This document shows, one piece after another, positions 1 to 7,280 of a stretch of 25,193 nt of DNA. Each line of letters opens with the position of its first letter. The first letter of the stretch is position 1. The position numbers and the translations under genes are program-made. Source of the stretch: Deltaproteobacteria bacterium (lineage in GTDB: Bacteria > Desulfobacterota > Desulfobacteria > Desulfobacterales > UBA11574); assembly GCA_019313505.1 (NCBI GenBank), contig JAFDBA010000007.1:1-25193 (forward strand), written 5' to 3'. A model generated the notes under the pieces. It had not been told where the DNA came from, ran no database searches, and was given only the letters and a program-made list of their open reading frames with translations.

Positions 1-1186
1 TCATCATGGGCGTTTCATAAGGATTGGAGGCGGTTATTTTTTTTTTTTTTTTGTAAAGATTACCGGATTTTTGTTGGATCACCTCTTTGCCGTCCCGGCT
101 AATGACATCGGCAAAGTCAAGGTATACCGCAAAACCGGTTTCCCCCACACCTTTACCCATATCACACTGGGCCTTGGCATTGCGGGAAGCCACATCCCGG
201 GGGACCAGGTTTCCGAAACTCGGATATTTTTCTTCAAGGTAATAATCCCTTTCAGATTCCGGGATCTGGTCGGGCGGCCGCTTATCTCCGGGGTTTTTCG
301 GCACCCAAACCCGACCGTCGTTACGCAAGCTTTCGCTCATCAATGTCAATTTGGACTGATAGGTTCCGTGGACCGGGATACAGGTGGGATGAATCTGGGT
401 GTAACAGGGATTGGCAAAAAATGCCCCTTTTTTATATGCTCTGAAGGTTGCACTTACATTGGATGCCATGGCGTTGGTGGAAAGGTAAAAAACATTGGCA
501 TACCCTCCGGTACAAAGCACTATGGCATCGGCTGCATGACTTTCGATTTTTCCGGTGATGAGATTTCTGACAACAATGCCCCGGGCCTGTCCGTTGATAA
601 TCACGATGTCCAGCATTTCCCGGCGGGGGAACATGGTGACTTGACCGGCCGCTACCTGGCGCATCAATGAGCTGTAAGCTCCCAGAAGAAGCTGCTGACC
701 TGTCTGGCCGCGAGCGTAAAATGTCCTGGACACCTGTGCACCGCCAAAGCTGCGGTTGGCCAGAAGACCTCCGTATTCACGGGCAAACGGTATGCCCTGG
801 GCAACACAATGGTCGATAATATTATTACTCACCTGGGCCAAACGATAGACATTGGCTTCTCTGGATCTAAAATCGCCTCCCTTGATGGTGTCGTAAAAAA
901 GACGCCGTATACTGTCACCATCGTTCTGGTAGTTTTTGGCGGCATTGATCCCGCCCTGCGCCGCGATGCTGTGAGCACGCCGGGGACTGTCCTGGACACA
1001 GAAATTTTTTACATAATAACCCAGTTCGGCCAGGGATGCCGCGGCAGAACCGCCTGCAAGACCTGTTCCCACCACAATGATATTATATTTTCTTTTGTTG
1101 GCAGGATTGACAAGCTTAAGTTCAAAACGGTGCTTATCCCATTTTTCTGCAAGGGGACCTGAAGGTATTTTTGCATCAAGTTGCAT
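1..1186 (-). CDS. sdhA: Succinate dehydrogenase/fumarate reductase flavoprotein subunit (C-terminus cut by window edge)
   Basis: Catalytic FAD subunit of a type-B succinate:quinone oxidoreductase or fumarate reductase. It interconverts succinate and fumarate and passes electrons to the iron-sulfur subunit. The frame stays open from the ATG at 1186 to the left edge, giving 395 codons of an expected 630 or so. Visible features are the dinucleotide-binding GTGLAGG near residue 40, the RRAHSIAAQGG block whose His72 should carry covalent FAD, and the active-site motif IHPTCIPVHGT near His266. The sequence ends at NPYETPMM, just before the conserved YPAVHYTMGG region. It lies 11 bp behind sdhC, and its TAAGGAG ribosome site overlaps the sdhC stop. 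sdhB should lie beyond the left edge. The coding strand has a run of 16 A residues at 37-52, read as five Lys codons plus the first base of ATA; the frame is intact through it. Confidence 0.95.
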   Translation of the reverse strand, partial: MQLDAKIPSGPLAEKWDKHRFELKLVNPANKRKYNIIVVGTGLAGGSAAASLAELGYYVKNFCVQDSPRRAHSIAAQGGINAAKNYQNDGDSIRRLFYDTIKGGDFRSREANVYRLAQVSNNIIDHCVAQGIPFAREYGGLLANRSFGGAQVSRTFYARGQTGQQLLLGAYSSLMRQVAAGQVTMFPRREMLDIVIINGQARGIVVRNLITGKIESHAADAIVLCTGGYANVFYLSTNAMASNVSATFRAYKKGAFFANPCYTQIHPTCIPVHGTYQSKLTLMSESLRNDGRVWVPKNPGDKRPPDQIPESERDYYLEEKYPSFGNLVPRDVASRNAKAQCDMGKGVGETGFAVYLDFADVISRDGKEVIQQKSGNLYKKKKKITASNPYETPMM

Positions 1187-1197
1187 ATTTAAACTCC

Positions 1198-1839
1198 TTA
1201 TATTAATAGCGATATATAGATCGGGATAAAACCAAAACCGATCCCTATAACTATGCTGAATACAATACTCAAGCCCCTGAGAAAGGGTGTATATTTCGGG
1301 TGATTGGCTCCAAGAGTCTGGAAGGCACTCCAGAGTCCGTGGCTTACATGAACTGCTGCAATGATCACTGAAAAAGTATAAATGAATATATAGACGGGTT
1401 TTGCAAAGGAACTCGATAATAGTTGAAAAGTAGTCGTATTGGTTTTGTCCACAAAATGAAGATTTAACAAGTGAAATATAACAAACAACAGCAGAATAAA
1501 ACCGGTGTACGGCATGGTTGCCGACCCAAGAGTACGTCCGCCGGCACGTTTGTTGACCGAATATCTGATGGGTCTGGCTTTGAAGTTTTGATAAAAAAGG
1601 AGTGTGCCTGTTAAAATATGCACGGTGGCAAAAATCAAAAGCCCTAATTCCGCCAAGGTTACAAGAGGCCCTAATGAATGGAGATGATCCACATAGGAGT
1701 TAAAAAAATCTTTACCGCCGTATATGGTCAGATTACCGGCAAGATGTATTGTCAGGAAACAACAGAAACCCAAACCGGTAATGGCCATCATCAGCTTTTT
1801 CCCAACAGAAGCCCCGAGGGTGTTTATAAGCCAATTCAT
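1198..1839 (-). CDS. sdhC: Succinate dehydrogenase/fumarate reductase cytochrome b subunit
   Basis: Membrane anchor of the type-B complex (213 aa), expected to hold two b haems and the quinone site. About five hydrophobic helices are visible. Histidines suited to haem ligation occur as TIHLAGN (His32), HLHS, ATVHILTG, FHLLNLH and VHVSHG. A single anchor of this size, rather than separate SdhC and SdhD, is typical of the Wolinella and delta-proteobacterial type. The start ATG at 1839 follows a good GGGAGGA ribosome site. It is the first gene of the sdhCA(B) operon, 11 bp before sdhA. Whether the enzyme works mainly as succinate dehydrogenase or fumarate reductase cannot be told from sequence. 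Confidence 0.95.
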   Translation of the reverse strand: MNWLINTLGASVGKKLMMAITGLGFCCFLTIHLAGNLTIYGGKDFFNSYVDHLHSLGPLVTLAELGLLIFATVHILTGTLLFYQNFKARPIRYSVNKRAGGRTLGSATMPYTGFILLLFVIFHLLNLHFVDKTNTTTFQLLSSSFAKPVYIFIYTFSVIIAAVHVSHGLWSAFQTLGANHPKYTPFLRGLSIVFSIVIGIGFGFIPIYISLLI

Positions 1840-1858
1840 CTCTTCCTCCCATATATTC

Positions 1859-1886
1859 GATGAATTCGTAAAAGGATGAATTCATC
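1859..1886. repeat. Copy of GATGAAYTCGTAAAAAGTC-type motif plus 12-bp palindrome
   Basis: The 111-bp gap between the HD gene and sdhC contains gatgaattcgtaaaagg at 1859-1875, followed directly by the perfect palindrome gatgaattcatc at 1875-1886. The first part matches the ends of motifs at 2636, 12849 and 17587. It lies in the 5' leader of the sdhCA operon. It may be a repeat remnant or an operator-like site; the sequence does not decide. Confidence 0.5.
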
Positions 1887-1950
1887 ACGTTTTAGGTTTT
1901 AAGATTTAGTTCCTTATTTATAATTTTTGTGTTTTTTATGGCAAAAAAAT

Positions 1951-2520
1951 CTATCCCTTATTATTTGGGCTGTCAATATAATTTTCAAGCCACCATGCAT
2001 CCCATTCTGTTCGCATAATACTATCTGCAAGGGTTCGGCCTGTTTCGGTTTGCAGGCGCCTTAACGCAAACGGCAACCACTTTTTTGGGGGTTCGAAACC
2101 GATGTCTAAAAGGGATTTTAAGTCAAGGATAAGTGCAAGTTGATCTGCATCGTGTGCAAGTTTGGACTCTTTTGACCGGCCTGCATTAAATTCCTCTATT
2201 AGATCGGCAAGTTTTGTACCAAACGGCAAGTCTCTTGTAATATCTTTAACAGCCTTATTTTCATCTGCGGTCACATATTTTTTTTGGACGTAGTTAAGAT
2301 CACCGGTTTTTGCCTCCGGGAGGTCATGCACCAGGGACATGGCTATCAGTCTGAGAGCGTCAACATCCGGTTCCATTTGAGACATGACAAAAGCAATGAA
2401 TGAAACGCTAAAAGAATGCTCGGCCACAGACTCCTTTCCAGCCCCAAGAAAATGGTAACCTGATCTGGGAATATCTTTTAAAATATTTGCTGTGAACAAA
2501 AGATTTACAATGTTTTTCAT
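1951..2520 (-). CDS. HD-domain hydrolase, YfbR/HDDC2-like 5'-deoxynucleotidase
   Basis: A 189-aa metal-dependent HD-superfamily phosphohydrolase. The metal-binding set is clear: His35 in VAEHSFSV, His65-Asp66 in LVHDLPEAKTGD, and Asp124/Asp126 in AHDADQL. The EA.TGD stretch after the HD pair and the spacing match the HDDC2/YfbR group, which removes phosphate from deoxynucleoside 5'-monophosphates. The family assignment rests on these motifs, so the substrate is an inference. The ATG at 2520 follows GGGAGA. The gene is on the same strand as sdhCA but separated from it by 111 bp. No functional link to its neighbours is evident. Confidence 0.85.
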   Translation of the reverse strand: MKNIVNLLFTANILKDIPRSGYHFLGAGKESVAEHSFSVSFIAFVMSQMEPDVDALRLIAMSLVHDLPEAKTGDLNYVQKKYVTADENKAVKDITRDLPFGTKLADLIEEFNAGRSKESKLAHDADQLALILDLKSLLDIGFEPPKKWLPFALRRLQTETGRTLADSIMRTEWDAWWLENYIDSPNNKG

Positions 2521-2635
2521 AATATCTCCCTATATCATGCCATTGAAGATTTATTAGTTTTCTGCATTTTTCGATCGATAACCGACAATCTTCAAGCCAA
2601 AAATTTCGTATCTGTTTTTATGTCTATTTACAGAT

Positions 2636-2678
2636 GATGAATTCGCAAAAAGTTGTTTTTTTTTACTTTTTACGAGAC
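2636..2678. repeat. Inverted pair of TCGTAAAAAGT-type motifs
   Basis: gatgaattcgcaaaaagtt at 2636-2654 faces actttttacgagac at 2665-2678, whose reverse complement is gtctcgtaaaaagt. They form an 11-bp stem with one mismatch around a T-rich loop. The arms belong to the dispersed motif family also seen at 1859, 12849 and 17587. The rest of the 331-bp gap at 2521-2851 holds only the tolQ promoter candidate and AT-rich DNA with no credible gene. Confidence 0.55.
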
Positions 2679-2732
2679 TATAATTTATAAGGCAATATAA
2701 AAATTGGCAGTTTTCAGAATAAACCAAATTTC

Positions 2733-2759
2733 TTGACACCATAATCAGGTTCATATAAT
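2733..2759 (+). promoter_or_regulatory. Candidate sigma-70 promoter for tolQ
   Basis: TTGACA at 2733-2738 and TATAAT at 2754-2759 are both perfect consensus hexamers. The 15-bp spacer is shorter than the optimal 17 bp, so promoter strength is uncertain. The predicted start of transcription is near 2766, about 85 bases before tolQ. No other strong promoter is visible ahead of the Tol operon. Confidence 0.5.
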
Positions 2760-2851
2760 CAAATAAGTTAGTTCGCTGAGTTTATGCTGAGAAACGAAGG
2801 GCTCGCAATTGGATGCAGAAATTCTAACACATTGATATACGGAGTTGTTTA

Positions 2852-3574
2852 ATGAATCTTTTAAAGATAGATGTATTACACATGATAATTAACGCCGGTC
2901 TTATGGTTCAGTTTGTGCTTTTGTTGCTGCTCTTTTTTTCGGCAACATCATGGGCAATCATGATAACGAAACATCGGTATATCAAAAAGGCATTCTCCGA
3001 GTCGGCAGAATTTATTGATTTTTTCTGGAAAAGCAGGAACCTATCCAGTGCTTTTTCCAAGGCAAAGCAACTCAGTGGCAGCCCTGTAGCCAGGATTTTT
3101 CGTGAGGGATACGTGGAACTTAAAAAATCGAGCCGATCCAAGGATTTAACAGAATCAGGATTAACACATTCACCAGGAAACGAAGGCGCATCTTTGGGTT
3201 CCAAATTCACCGGAATAGGCAATGTTAAACGAGCCATGCGCCGGGCCATTAACACCGAGACCACCCGCATGACTCAAATGGTTCCTTTTCTGGCCACGAC
3301 CGGGAACACAGCCCCTTTTATCGGTTTGTTCGGGACAGTGTGGGGTATCATGAATTCCTTCCATGGTATCGGGCTCAAAGGTTCGGCCAGTCTTGCCGTA
3401 GTCGCTCCCGGGATTTCCGAAGCCCTTATTGCAACGGCCGCCGGACTGGCAGCCGCCATCCCGGCGGTTATTGCTTTTAATCATTTTATGCAAAAAATAA
3501 GAAACATCGAATCCGAACTGCACAATTTTTCCGCAGATTTTTTAAATATTATTGAACGGGATATAATACTTTAA
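2852..3574 (+). CDS. tolQ: TolQ proton channel subunit (MotA/TolQ/ExbB family)
   Basis: Inner-membrane protein that with TolR uses the proton-motive force to energise TolA during outer-membrane constriction. It has 240 aa, close to the usual 230. There is one N-terminal helix (about residues 12-34, ending SATSWAIMI) and two conserved C-terminal helices. The second begins in the TTGNTAPFIGLFGTVWGIM signature, which includes the Thr/Pro residues typical of the channel. The cytoplasmic loop holds a Ser/Gly-rich stretch (about residues 90-125) somewhat longer than in enterobacteria. The ATG is preceded by GGAG at a good distance. tolR begins 12 bp downstream. ExbB is the alternative, but the tolRAB-pal neighbours settle the call. 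Confidence 0.95.
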   Translation: MNLLKIDVLHMIINAGLMVQFVLLLLLFFSATSWAIMITKHRYIKKAFSESAEFIDFFWKSRNLSSAFSKAKQLSGSPVARIFREGYVELKKSSRSKDLTESGLTHSPGNEGASLGSKFTGIGNVKRAMRRAINTETTRMTQMVPFLATTGNTAPFIGLFGTVWGIMNSFHGIGLKGSASLAVVAPGISEALIATAAGLAAAIPAVIAFNHFMQKIRNIESELHNFSADFLNIIERDIIL

Positions 3575-3586
3575 GGAGAAATATTA

Positions 3587-4027
3587 ATGGCACTCGGAGG
3601 TAACAGTGACCGCCTTATGTCTGATATTAATGTAACACCGTTTGTTGATGTTATGCTGGTTCTTCTGGTTATTTTCATGGTAACTGCTCCCATGATGATG
3701 CAAGGTGTAGATGTTGCCCTTCCGGAGACAACATCACAGCCGCTTATTGCAGAAAAAGAGCATCTTATAATTACTATCAACAATAAGAATCAGGTGTTTA
3801 TTAACGACTATCAGGTTGCACTCGATTTTCTCCAGGAAAAACTAAAAAAAATTCTTGAAGGTCGAGAGGATCGAGGAGTTTACCTTCGGGCTGACAGGGA
3901 GATACCTTATGGGTTTGTTGTTCAAGTCATGTCCGAAATAAAAGAGGCCGGGATTGAGAAACTGGGTATGGTGACTGAGCCGATTCAACAACCAAAGAAC
4001 GGGAATAAACAAAAAGCAAAAAGCTGA
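3587..4027 (+). CDS. tolR: TolR biopolymer transport protein
   Basis: Partner of TolQ in the proton-driven motor (146 aa). A short cytoplasmic N-terminus is followed by a single transmembrane helix starting at NVTPFVDVMLVLLVIFMV. Asp21 in this helix is the conserved proton-carrying residue. A periplasmic domain of about 100 residues follows, with the YLRADREIPYG strand typical of ExbD/TolR. The ribosome site AAGGAGAA sits just ahead of the ATG. The TGA stop overlaps the tolA ATG by one base, indicating translational coupling. Confidence 0.95.
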   Translation: MALGGNSDRLMSDINVTPFVDVMLVLLVIFMVTAPMMMQGVDVALPETTSQPLIAEKEHLIITINNKNQVFINDYQVALDFLQEKLKKILEGREDRGVYLRADREIPYGFVVQVMSEIKEAGIEKLGMVTEPIQQPKNGNKQKAKS

Positions 4028-4911
4028 TGAATAAACGTATGCATTCAAATTCTTATTTATCCCAAAATAAGGAATACGAACGCAGGACATTCTTTTTAAC
4101 TTTTAGTGTTTCCTTCATATGTCATCTTATCCTTTTTGTAATTTTGATATTTGCTCCAAGTTATGCAACAAATAGAAGACCTCATCTTTCAGTTATCAAT
4201 ATCAGCATGGTTACACTACCTGCCCAAATAAAAGCATCGAGTCCGAAAAATCATCGGCCTGCAGAACTTACAAGACAGGCAACAGCAAAAAAAAAGGCCT
4301 CGGTTTCCAAGGTTGCTTCAAAAACTATTCCTGCAACGGTTCAGAAGCCCTCAAAAGCGATTTCCATTGCGCCCAAAAAGAAGAAGATAAAAAGATCACT
4401 TAAAAAAAAGACGTTCAAGTCTGCCAGGGTGGTTAAAAGTGCTATAACCCAAATTGAAAAGAAAATTGAAAAATCAAGGCCCGATCAGATCAGACAGGCT
4501 ATTGATCGTATGAAGGATCAGGTAAAAAAGACCGGACCAAATGACCGTAAAAAGTATCAAGATGTAAAAGGTTCAGGGATACCCGGCGAGTCCGGGGCCG
4601 GCAGTAAAAAAGTTTTGGAATTAATTGATATATATCGCATCGAAATTGCGTATCAAATTCAGAAACAGTGGGCATTTTCCGAGCAATTGGCCAGGGGGCA
4701 AAAAAATCTTGAGGCTTATTTGGCACTCAAAGTTATGCCAAACGGCGAGATAAAAGATATATGGTTTGATAAAAGGTCCGGAAACAGCTATTTCGATGAA
4801 TCAGCCAAAAAAGCTATTATGAAATCAAATCCTCTTCGCCCTCATCCGACGGGTGTGAAAAAACCCTTTGTGAATGTCGGTCTGAGGTTTACACCAGAGG
4901 GGATAAAGTAG
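4027..4911 (+). CDS. tolA: TolA-like envelope protein with TonB/TolA C-terminal domain
   Basis: Inner-membrane protein that spans the periplasm and contacts TolB/Pal (294 aa). One transmembrane helix at about residues 22-44 is followed by a Lys/Ala/Pro-rich linker (about 75-190) with a helical Lys/Arg/Glu segment. A globular TonB/TolA C-terminal domain covers about 205-294, including YQIQKQWAF, LKVMPNGEIKDI and the SGNSYFDESAKKAI block. The linker is shorter than the long helical domain II of E. coli TolA (421 aa in total), as is usual outside enterobacteria. The start overlaps the tolR stop (ATGA). Position in the operon supports TolA over TonB. Confidence 0.88.
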   Translation: MNKRMHSNSYLSQNKEYERRTFFLTFSVSFICHLILFVILIFAPSYATNRRPHLSVINISMVTLPAQIKASSPKNHRPAELTRQATAKKKASVSKVASKTIPATVQKPSKAISIAPKKKKIKRSLKKKTFKSARVVKSAITQIEKKIEKSRPDQIRQAIDRMKDQVKKTGPNDRKKYQDVKGSGIPGESGAGSKKVLELIDIYRIEIAYQIQKQWAFSEQLARGQKNLEAYLALKVMPNGEIKDIWFDKRSGNSYFDESAKKAIMKSNPLRPHPTGVKKPFVNVGLRFTPEGIK

Positions 4912-4942
4912 GGTTGAGCTTACAATATTTTAGAAGGATAGA

Positions 4943-6265
4943 ATGAAAAAATACTACATTAAAACAATATGTTTGATTATTATATTATCTTTCGTGGTTG
5001 GAACCGGCATATGTCGAGGCGGATACGATTATATTGATATAACCCATCCTTTTTTGCGAAAAATTCCAATTGCAATCCCTGTATTCAAGAAGATTTACTC
5101 CGGCGACGTCGCAGAGCGTCTATCAAAAACAGCATCTGATTTGCTTTCTGAAACATTGGAATTTACGGGTTATTTCAAGATTCTTGACCGTAAAGCCTTC
5201 CTTGTTGACATGGGAACCGTGACCTCTTTGGCAAATGCAAATTTTCATAACTGGACCAGTATCGGAGCAGAGCTCCTGGTAACAGGAGGTGTTTTGATTG
5301 AGGGCAACCAGGTGGAAATGGAGCTTCGACTCTATGACACTTTTAAAGAAAAATTGCTGGTCGGTAAAAGATACAAGGGATTGATCAAAGATCAGCGAAA
5401 AATAGTTCGCCGTTTTTGCAGCGAGATTGTTTTTATTCTAACCGGGGACAAAGGATTTTTTAATAGTGAGATTGCATTTGTTTCCAAAAGTTCGGGTAAC
5501 AAAGAAATATACATATGTGAATTTGACGGATATAATCCCAGGCGGGTGACACATACAAAAAGTATCACACTTTCACCTGCATGGTCATCTGACGGGAAAT
5601 GGCTGGCTTATACTTCCTATGCAAAAGGCAAGCCGGATCTTTACTTGGAGCATTTAAGCCAAAAGCGTGGGGCTGTAATTTCAAAAAAAGGAATAAATAT
5701 CACACCTGCCTGGGTTCCCAACAAATTTGCTCTGGCAGCGACCCTTTCATTTTCAGGTGATCCGGAAATTTATCTATTGACCGGAACCGGGAAAGTTATT
5801 AATAGACTAACAAATAACAGGGGTATTGATCTGTCGCCCACCTGGTCCCCGGATGGAAAGCGTATGGCTTTTGTTTCAAAAAGATCCGGAACACCTCAGA
5901 TTTATATTAAAAATATAGCTTCAGGAGCGGTAGGAAGGCTGACGTTTCAGGGACGATATAATACACAACCAAGCTGGTCGCCCAAAGGGGACAAAGTGGC
6001 TTATGCAGGGATGGGAAATGGCCAAAACAATATTTTCTTGATCGGTATTGACGGTCAGGGTACGATTCAATTGACACATGATCAGGGCGACAACGAGGCG
6101 CCTTCATGGTCGCCGGACGGAAGTCTTATTGTGTTCAGTTCTACAAGGGAAGGGCCTTCCAGAATCTATGTTATGACTGCTTATGGAACCGACCAGAGAC
6201 GATTACTTACCTTGCTGGGTGAACAGACAGAACCGGATTGGTCACCAAGAATGGGTAATAATTAA
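4943..6265 (+). CDS. tolB: TolB periplasmic beta-propeller protein
   Basis: Periplasmic partner of Pal and TolA (440 aa, close to the typical 430). A cleavable signal peptide covers about residues 1-24, ending near GTGICRG. An N-terminal alpha/beta domain follows to about residue 165. A six-bladed propeller then shows the repeated WSPDG signature: AWSSDGKWLAYTS, PTWSPDGKRMAFVS, PSWSPKGDKVAYAG and PSWSPDGSLIVFSS. The ribosome site AGAAGGAT precedes the ATG. It lies 31 bp after tolA, and pal follows after a 190-bp repeat-containing gap. Confidence 0.95.
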   Translation: MKKYYIKTICLIIILSFVVGTGICRGGYDYIDITHPFLRKIPIAIPVFKKIYSGDVAERLSKTASDLLSETLEFTGYFKILDRKAFLVDMGTVTSLANANFHNWTSIGAELLVTGGVLIEGNQVEMELRLYDTFKEKLLVGKRYKGLIKDQRKIVRRFCSEIVFILTGDKGFFNSEIAFVSKSSGNKEIYICEFDGYNPRRVTHTKSITLSPAWSSDGKWLAYTSYAKGKPDLYLEHLSQKRGAVISKKGINITPAWVPNKFALAATLSFSGDPEIYLLTGTGKVINRLTNNRGIDLSPTWSPDGKRMAFVSKRSGTPQIYIKNIASGAVGRLTFQGRYNTQPSWSPKGDKVAYAGMGNGQNNIFLIGIDGQGTIQLTHDQGDNEAPSWSPDGSLIVFSSTREGPSRIYVMTAYGTDQRRLLTLLGEQTEPDWSPRMGNN

Positions 6266-6328
6266 ACGTCTCGGAACTTCTACAATTTATTGATAAAAAG
6301 CACAAAAATTATAAATCAAGTTAAAATA

Positions 6329-6412
6329 GGACGCAGATTTTCGCAGATATACACAGATAATATTATTATTTATAATTTAAAAAACTTTTTAATCTGTGTT
6401 CATCTGTGTTCC
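6329..6412. repeat. Intergenic inverted-repeat element with CAGAT/ATCTG words
   Basis: Between tolB and pal, the left arm carries ggacgcagattttcgcagat and acacagat (6329-6358). The right arm carries aatctgtgttcatctgtgttcc (6391-6412). The arms are imperfect inverted repeats of each other, separated by AT-only DNA. Similar GGACGCAGATT...ATCTGTGTTCATCTGTG units are, from memory, dispersed in unrelated bacterial genomes; this was not searched. A transcript would form a long AT-rich hairpin just ahead of the pal ribosome site. Confidence 0.6.
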
Positions 6413-6455
6413 AAAAAAGGAAATTCCTATACTATTAAATTAAAAGGAGGAAAAA

Positions 6456-7013
6456 ATGCGAAAAAAGTTATTGATCAATTTGGCTATGGTACTTGTGATT
6501 CCCGGATTTCTGTTCACCGTTTCATGTGCAAAAAAGACAATCAGGGCTGATACTTCTTTAACCCAACAAGCCGAAGATGAGGCGGCTGAAAAAGCAAAAC
6601 AGGAAGAGTTGGCGCGGCAACAGGGGATTGAGGAGCAACGCATTCAGGAAGAAGCGGAACTCAAGGCCGCTGCCCAAAACATGTTCTTAAATGAAGATGT
6701 ATTTTTTGAATTTGACAGTGCCGTTCTGCTTGCCGAGGCACAGGTAATTCTGAAGAAAAAAGCGGAATGGCTTACAAACAATCCAGATGTTACGGCAACT
6801 ATTGAAGGAAACTGTGATGAGCGGGGTACAAATGAGTACAACCTTGCTCTGGGCAACCAGCGTGCTGTAAGTGCCAAGACCTTCCTGACGGATCTTGGTA
6901 TTTCAGGATCACGATTAACCTGTATAAGCTATGGTGAAGAACGCCCTGTTGATCCTGCTCACAATGAAGAAGCCTGGGCAAAGAACCGGAGATGTCATTT
7001 TACTATAAACTAA
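6456..7013 (+). CDS. pal: Pal, peptidoglycan-associated lipoprotein
   Basis: Outer-membrane lipoprotein with a C-terminal OmpA-like peptidoglycan-binding domain (185 aa). An N-terminal signal ends in FTVSC, which would be lipidated at Cys24; the Thr at -3 is an unusual lipobox residue. An Ala/Glu/Gln-rich helical linker (about 34-75) is followed by the OmpA domain: FFEFDSAVL, ATIEGNCDERGTNEYN and NRRCHFTIN. The Asp and Arg of CDERG and the NRR Arg are the diaminopimelate-binding positions. The E. coli His-Ala before DERG is replaced here by Asn-Cys. Three cysteines occur in the mature domain, which is uncommon. A strong AAAGGAGG ribosome site precedes the ATG. Confidence 0.95.
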   Translation: MRKKLLINLAMVLVIPGFLFTVSCAKKTIRADTSLTQQAEDEAAEKAKQEELARQQGIEEQRIQEEAELKAAAQNMFLNEDVFFEFDSAVLLAEAQVILKKKAEWLTNNPDVTATIEGNCDERGTNEYNLALGNQRAVSAKTFLTDLGISGSRLTCISYGEERPVDPAHNEEAWAKNRRCHFTIN

Positions 7014-7031
7014 GGGCTCACTCAAAAGGTC

Positions 7032-7072
7032 TCAATTTATTTATCCCGCTTTAAGCGGGATAAATAAATTGA
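7032..7072. repeat. Perfect 20-bp-arm palindrome after pal
   Basis: Arms 7032-7051 and 7053-7072 are exact inverted repeats around one central base. A GC core (tatcccgc/gcgggata) is flanked by AT tracts. It starts 19 bp after the pal stop. The RNA would form a very stable hairpin. No clear U-run follows, so it is not a canonical intrinsic terminator, but it could stop or slow transcription, or protect the 3' end of the tolQ-pal message. Confidence 0.7.
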
Positions 7073-7098
7073 TTTCGAATCGTAACCACTTATGAAAC

Positions 7099-7240
7099 GA
7101 GACCTTTGCAAAATATTCAATTTTGTTCAAGGCTAAGGAAAGCGAAAATTTTAACCACAGGAATACATTGGGTATTTTGAGGATTAAAATTTGAGCTTGA
7201 CGCAGGGATTGGGCAAAAGGGGGCGTTTTTCAAAGGTCTC
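7099..7240. mobile_element. MITE-like element with terminal inverted repeats and 5-bp target duplication
   Basis: The left end reads GAGACCTTTGCAAAA (7099-7113). The right end, reverse-complemented, reads GAGACCTTTGAAAAA (7226-7240). These are 15-bp terminal inverted repeats with one mismatch. The element is flanked by direct repeats GAAAC at 7094-7098 and 7241-7245, as expected of a transposition target duplication. The 142-bp interior is AT-rich with no transposase, so it would be non-autonomous. A related end, 26 bases long, recurs at 17561-17586. It sits between pal and cpoB and lengthens that gap. Confidence 0.72.
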
Positions 7241-7280
7241 GAAACCAAATGGGGCAAAGCCCCCTGTATTTAATTTTACC

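Noticed and set aside
71..1162. Plus-strand open frames at 71-670 and 809-1162
   Set aside because: They lie antisense to sdhA, whose minus-strand translation shows unmistakable FAD-binding and active-site motifs. The plus frames have no recognisable family features.
2554..2754. 66-residue minus-strand open frame in the HD-tolQ gap
   Set aside because: AT-rich composition, no ribosome site, no recognisable features, and it overlaps the inverted motif pair and the tolQ promoter candidate.
7191..7280. Extended cpoB start at a TTG inside the MITE end
   Set aside because: The extra 30 residues come from repeat DNA and would bury the lipoprotein signal that starts at 7281.
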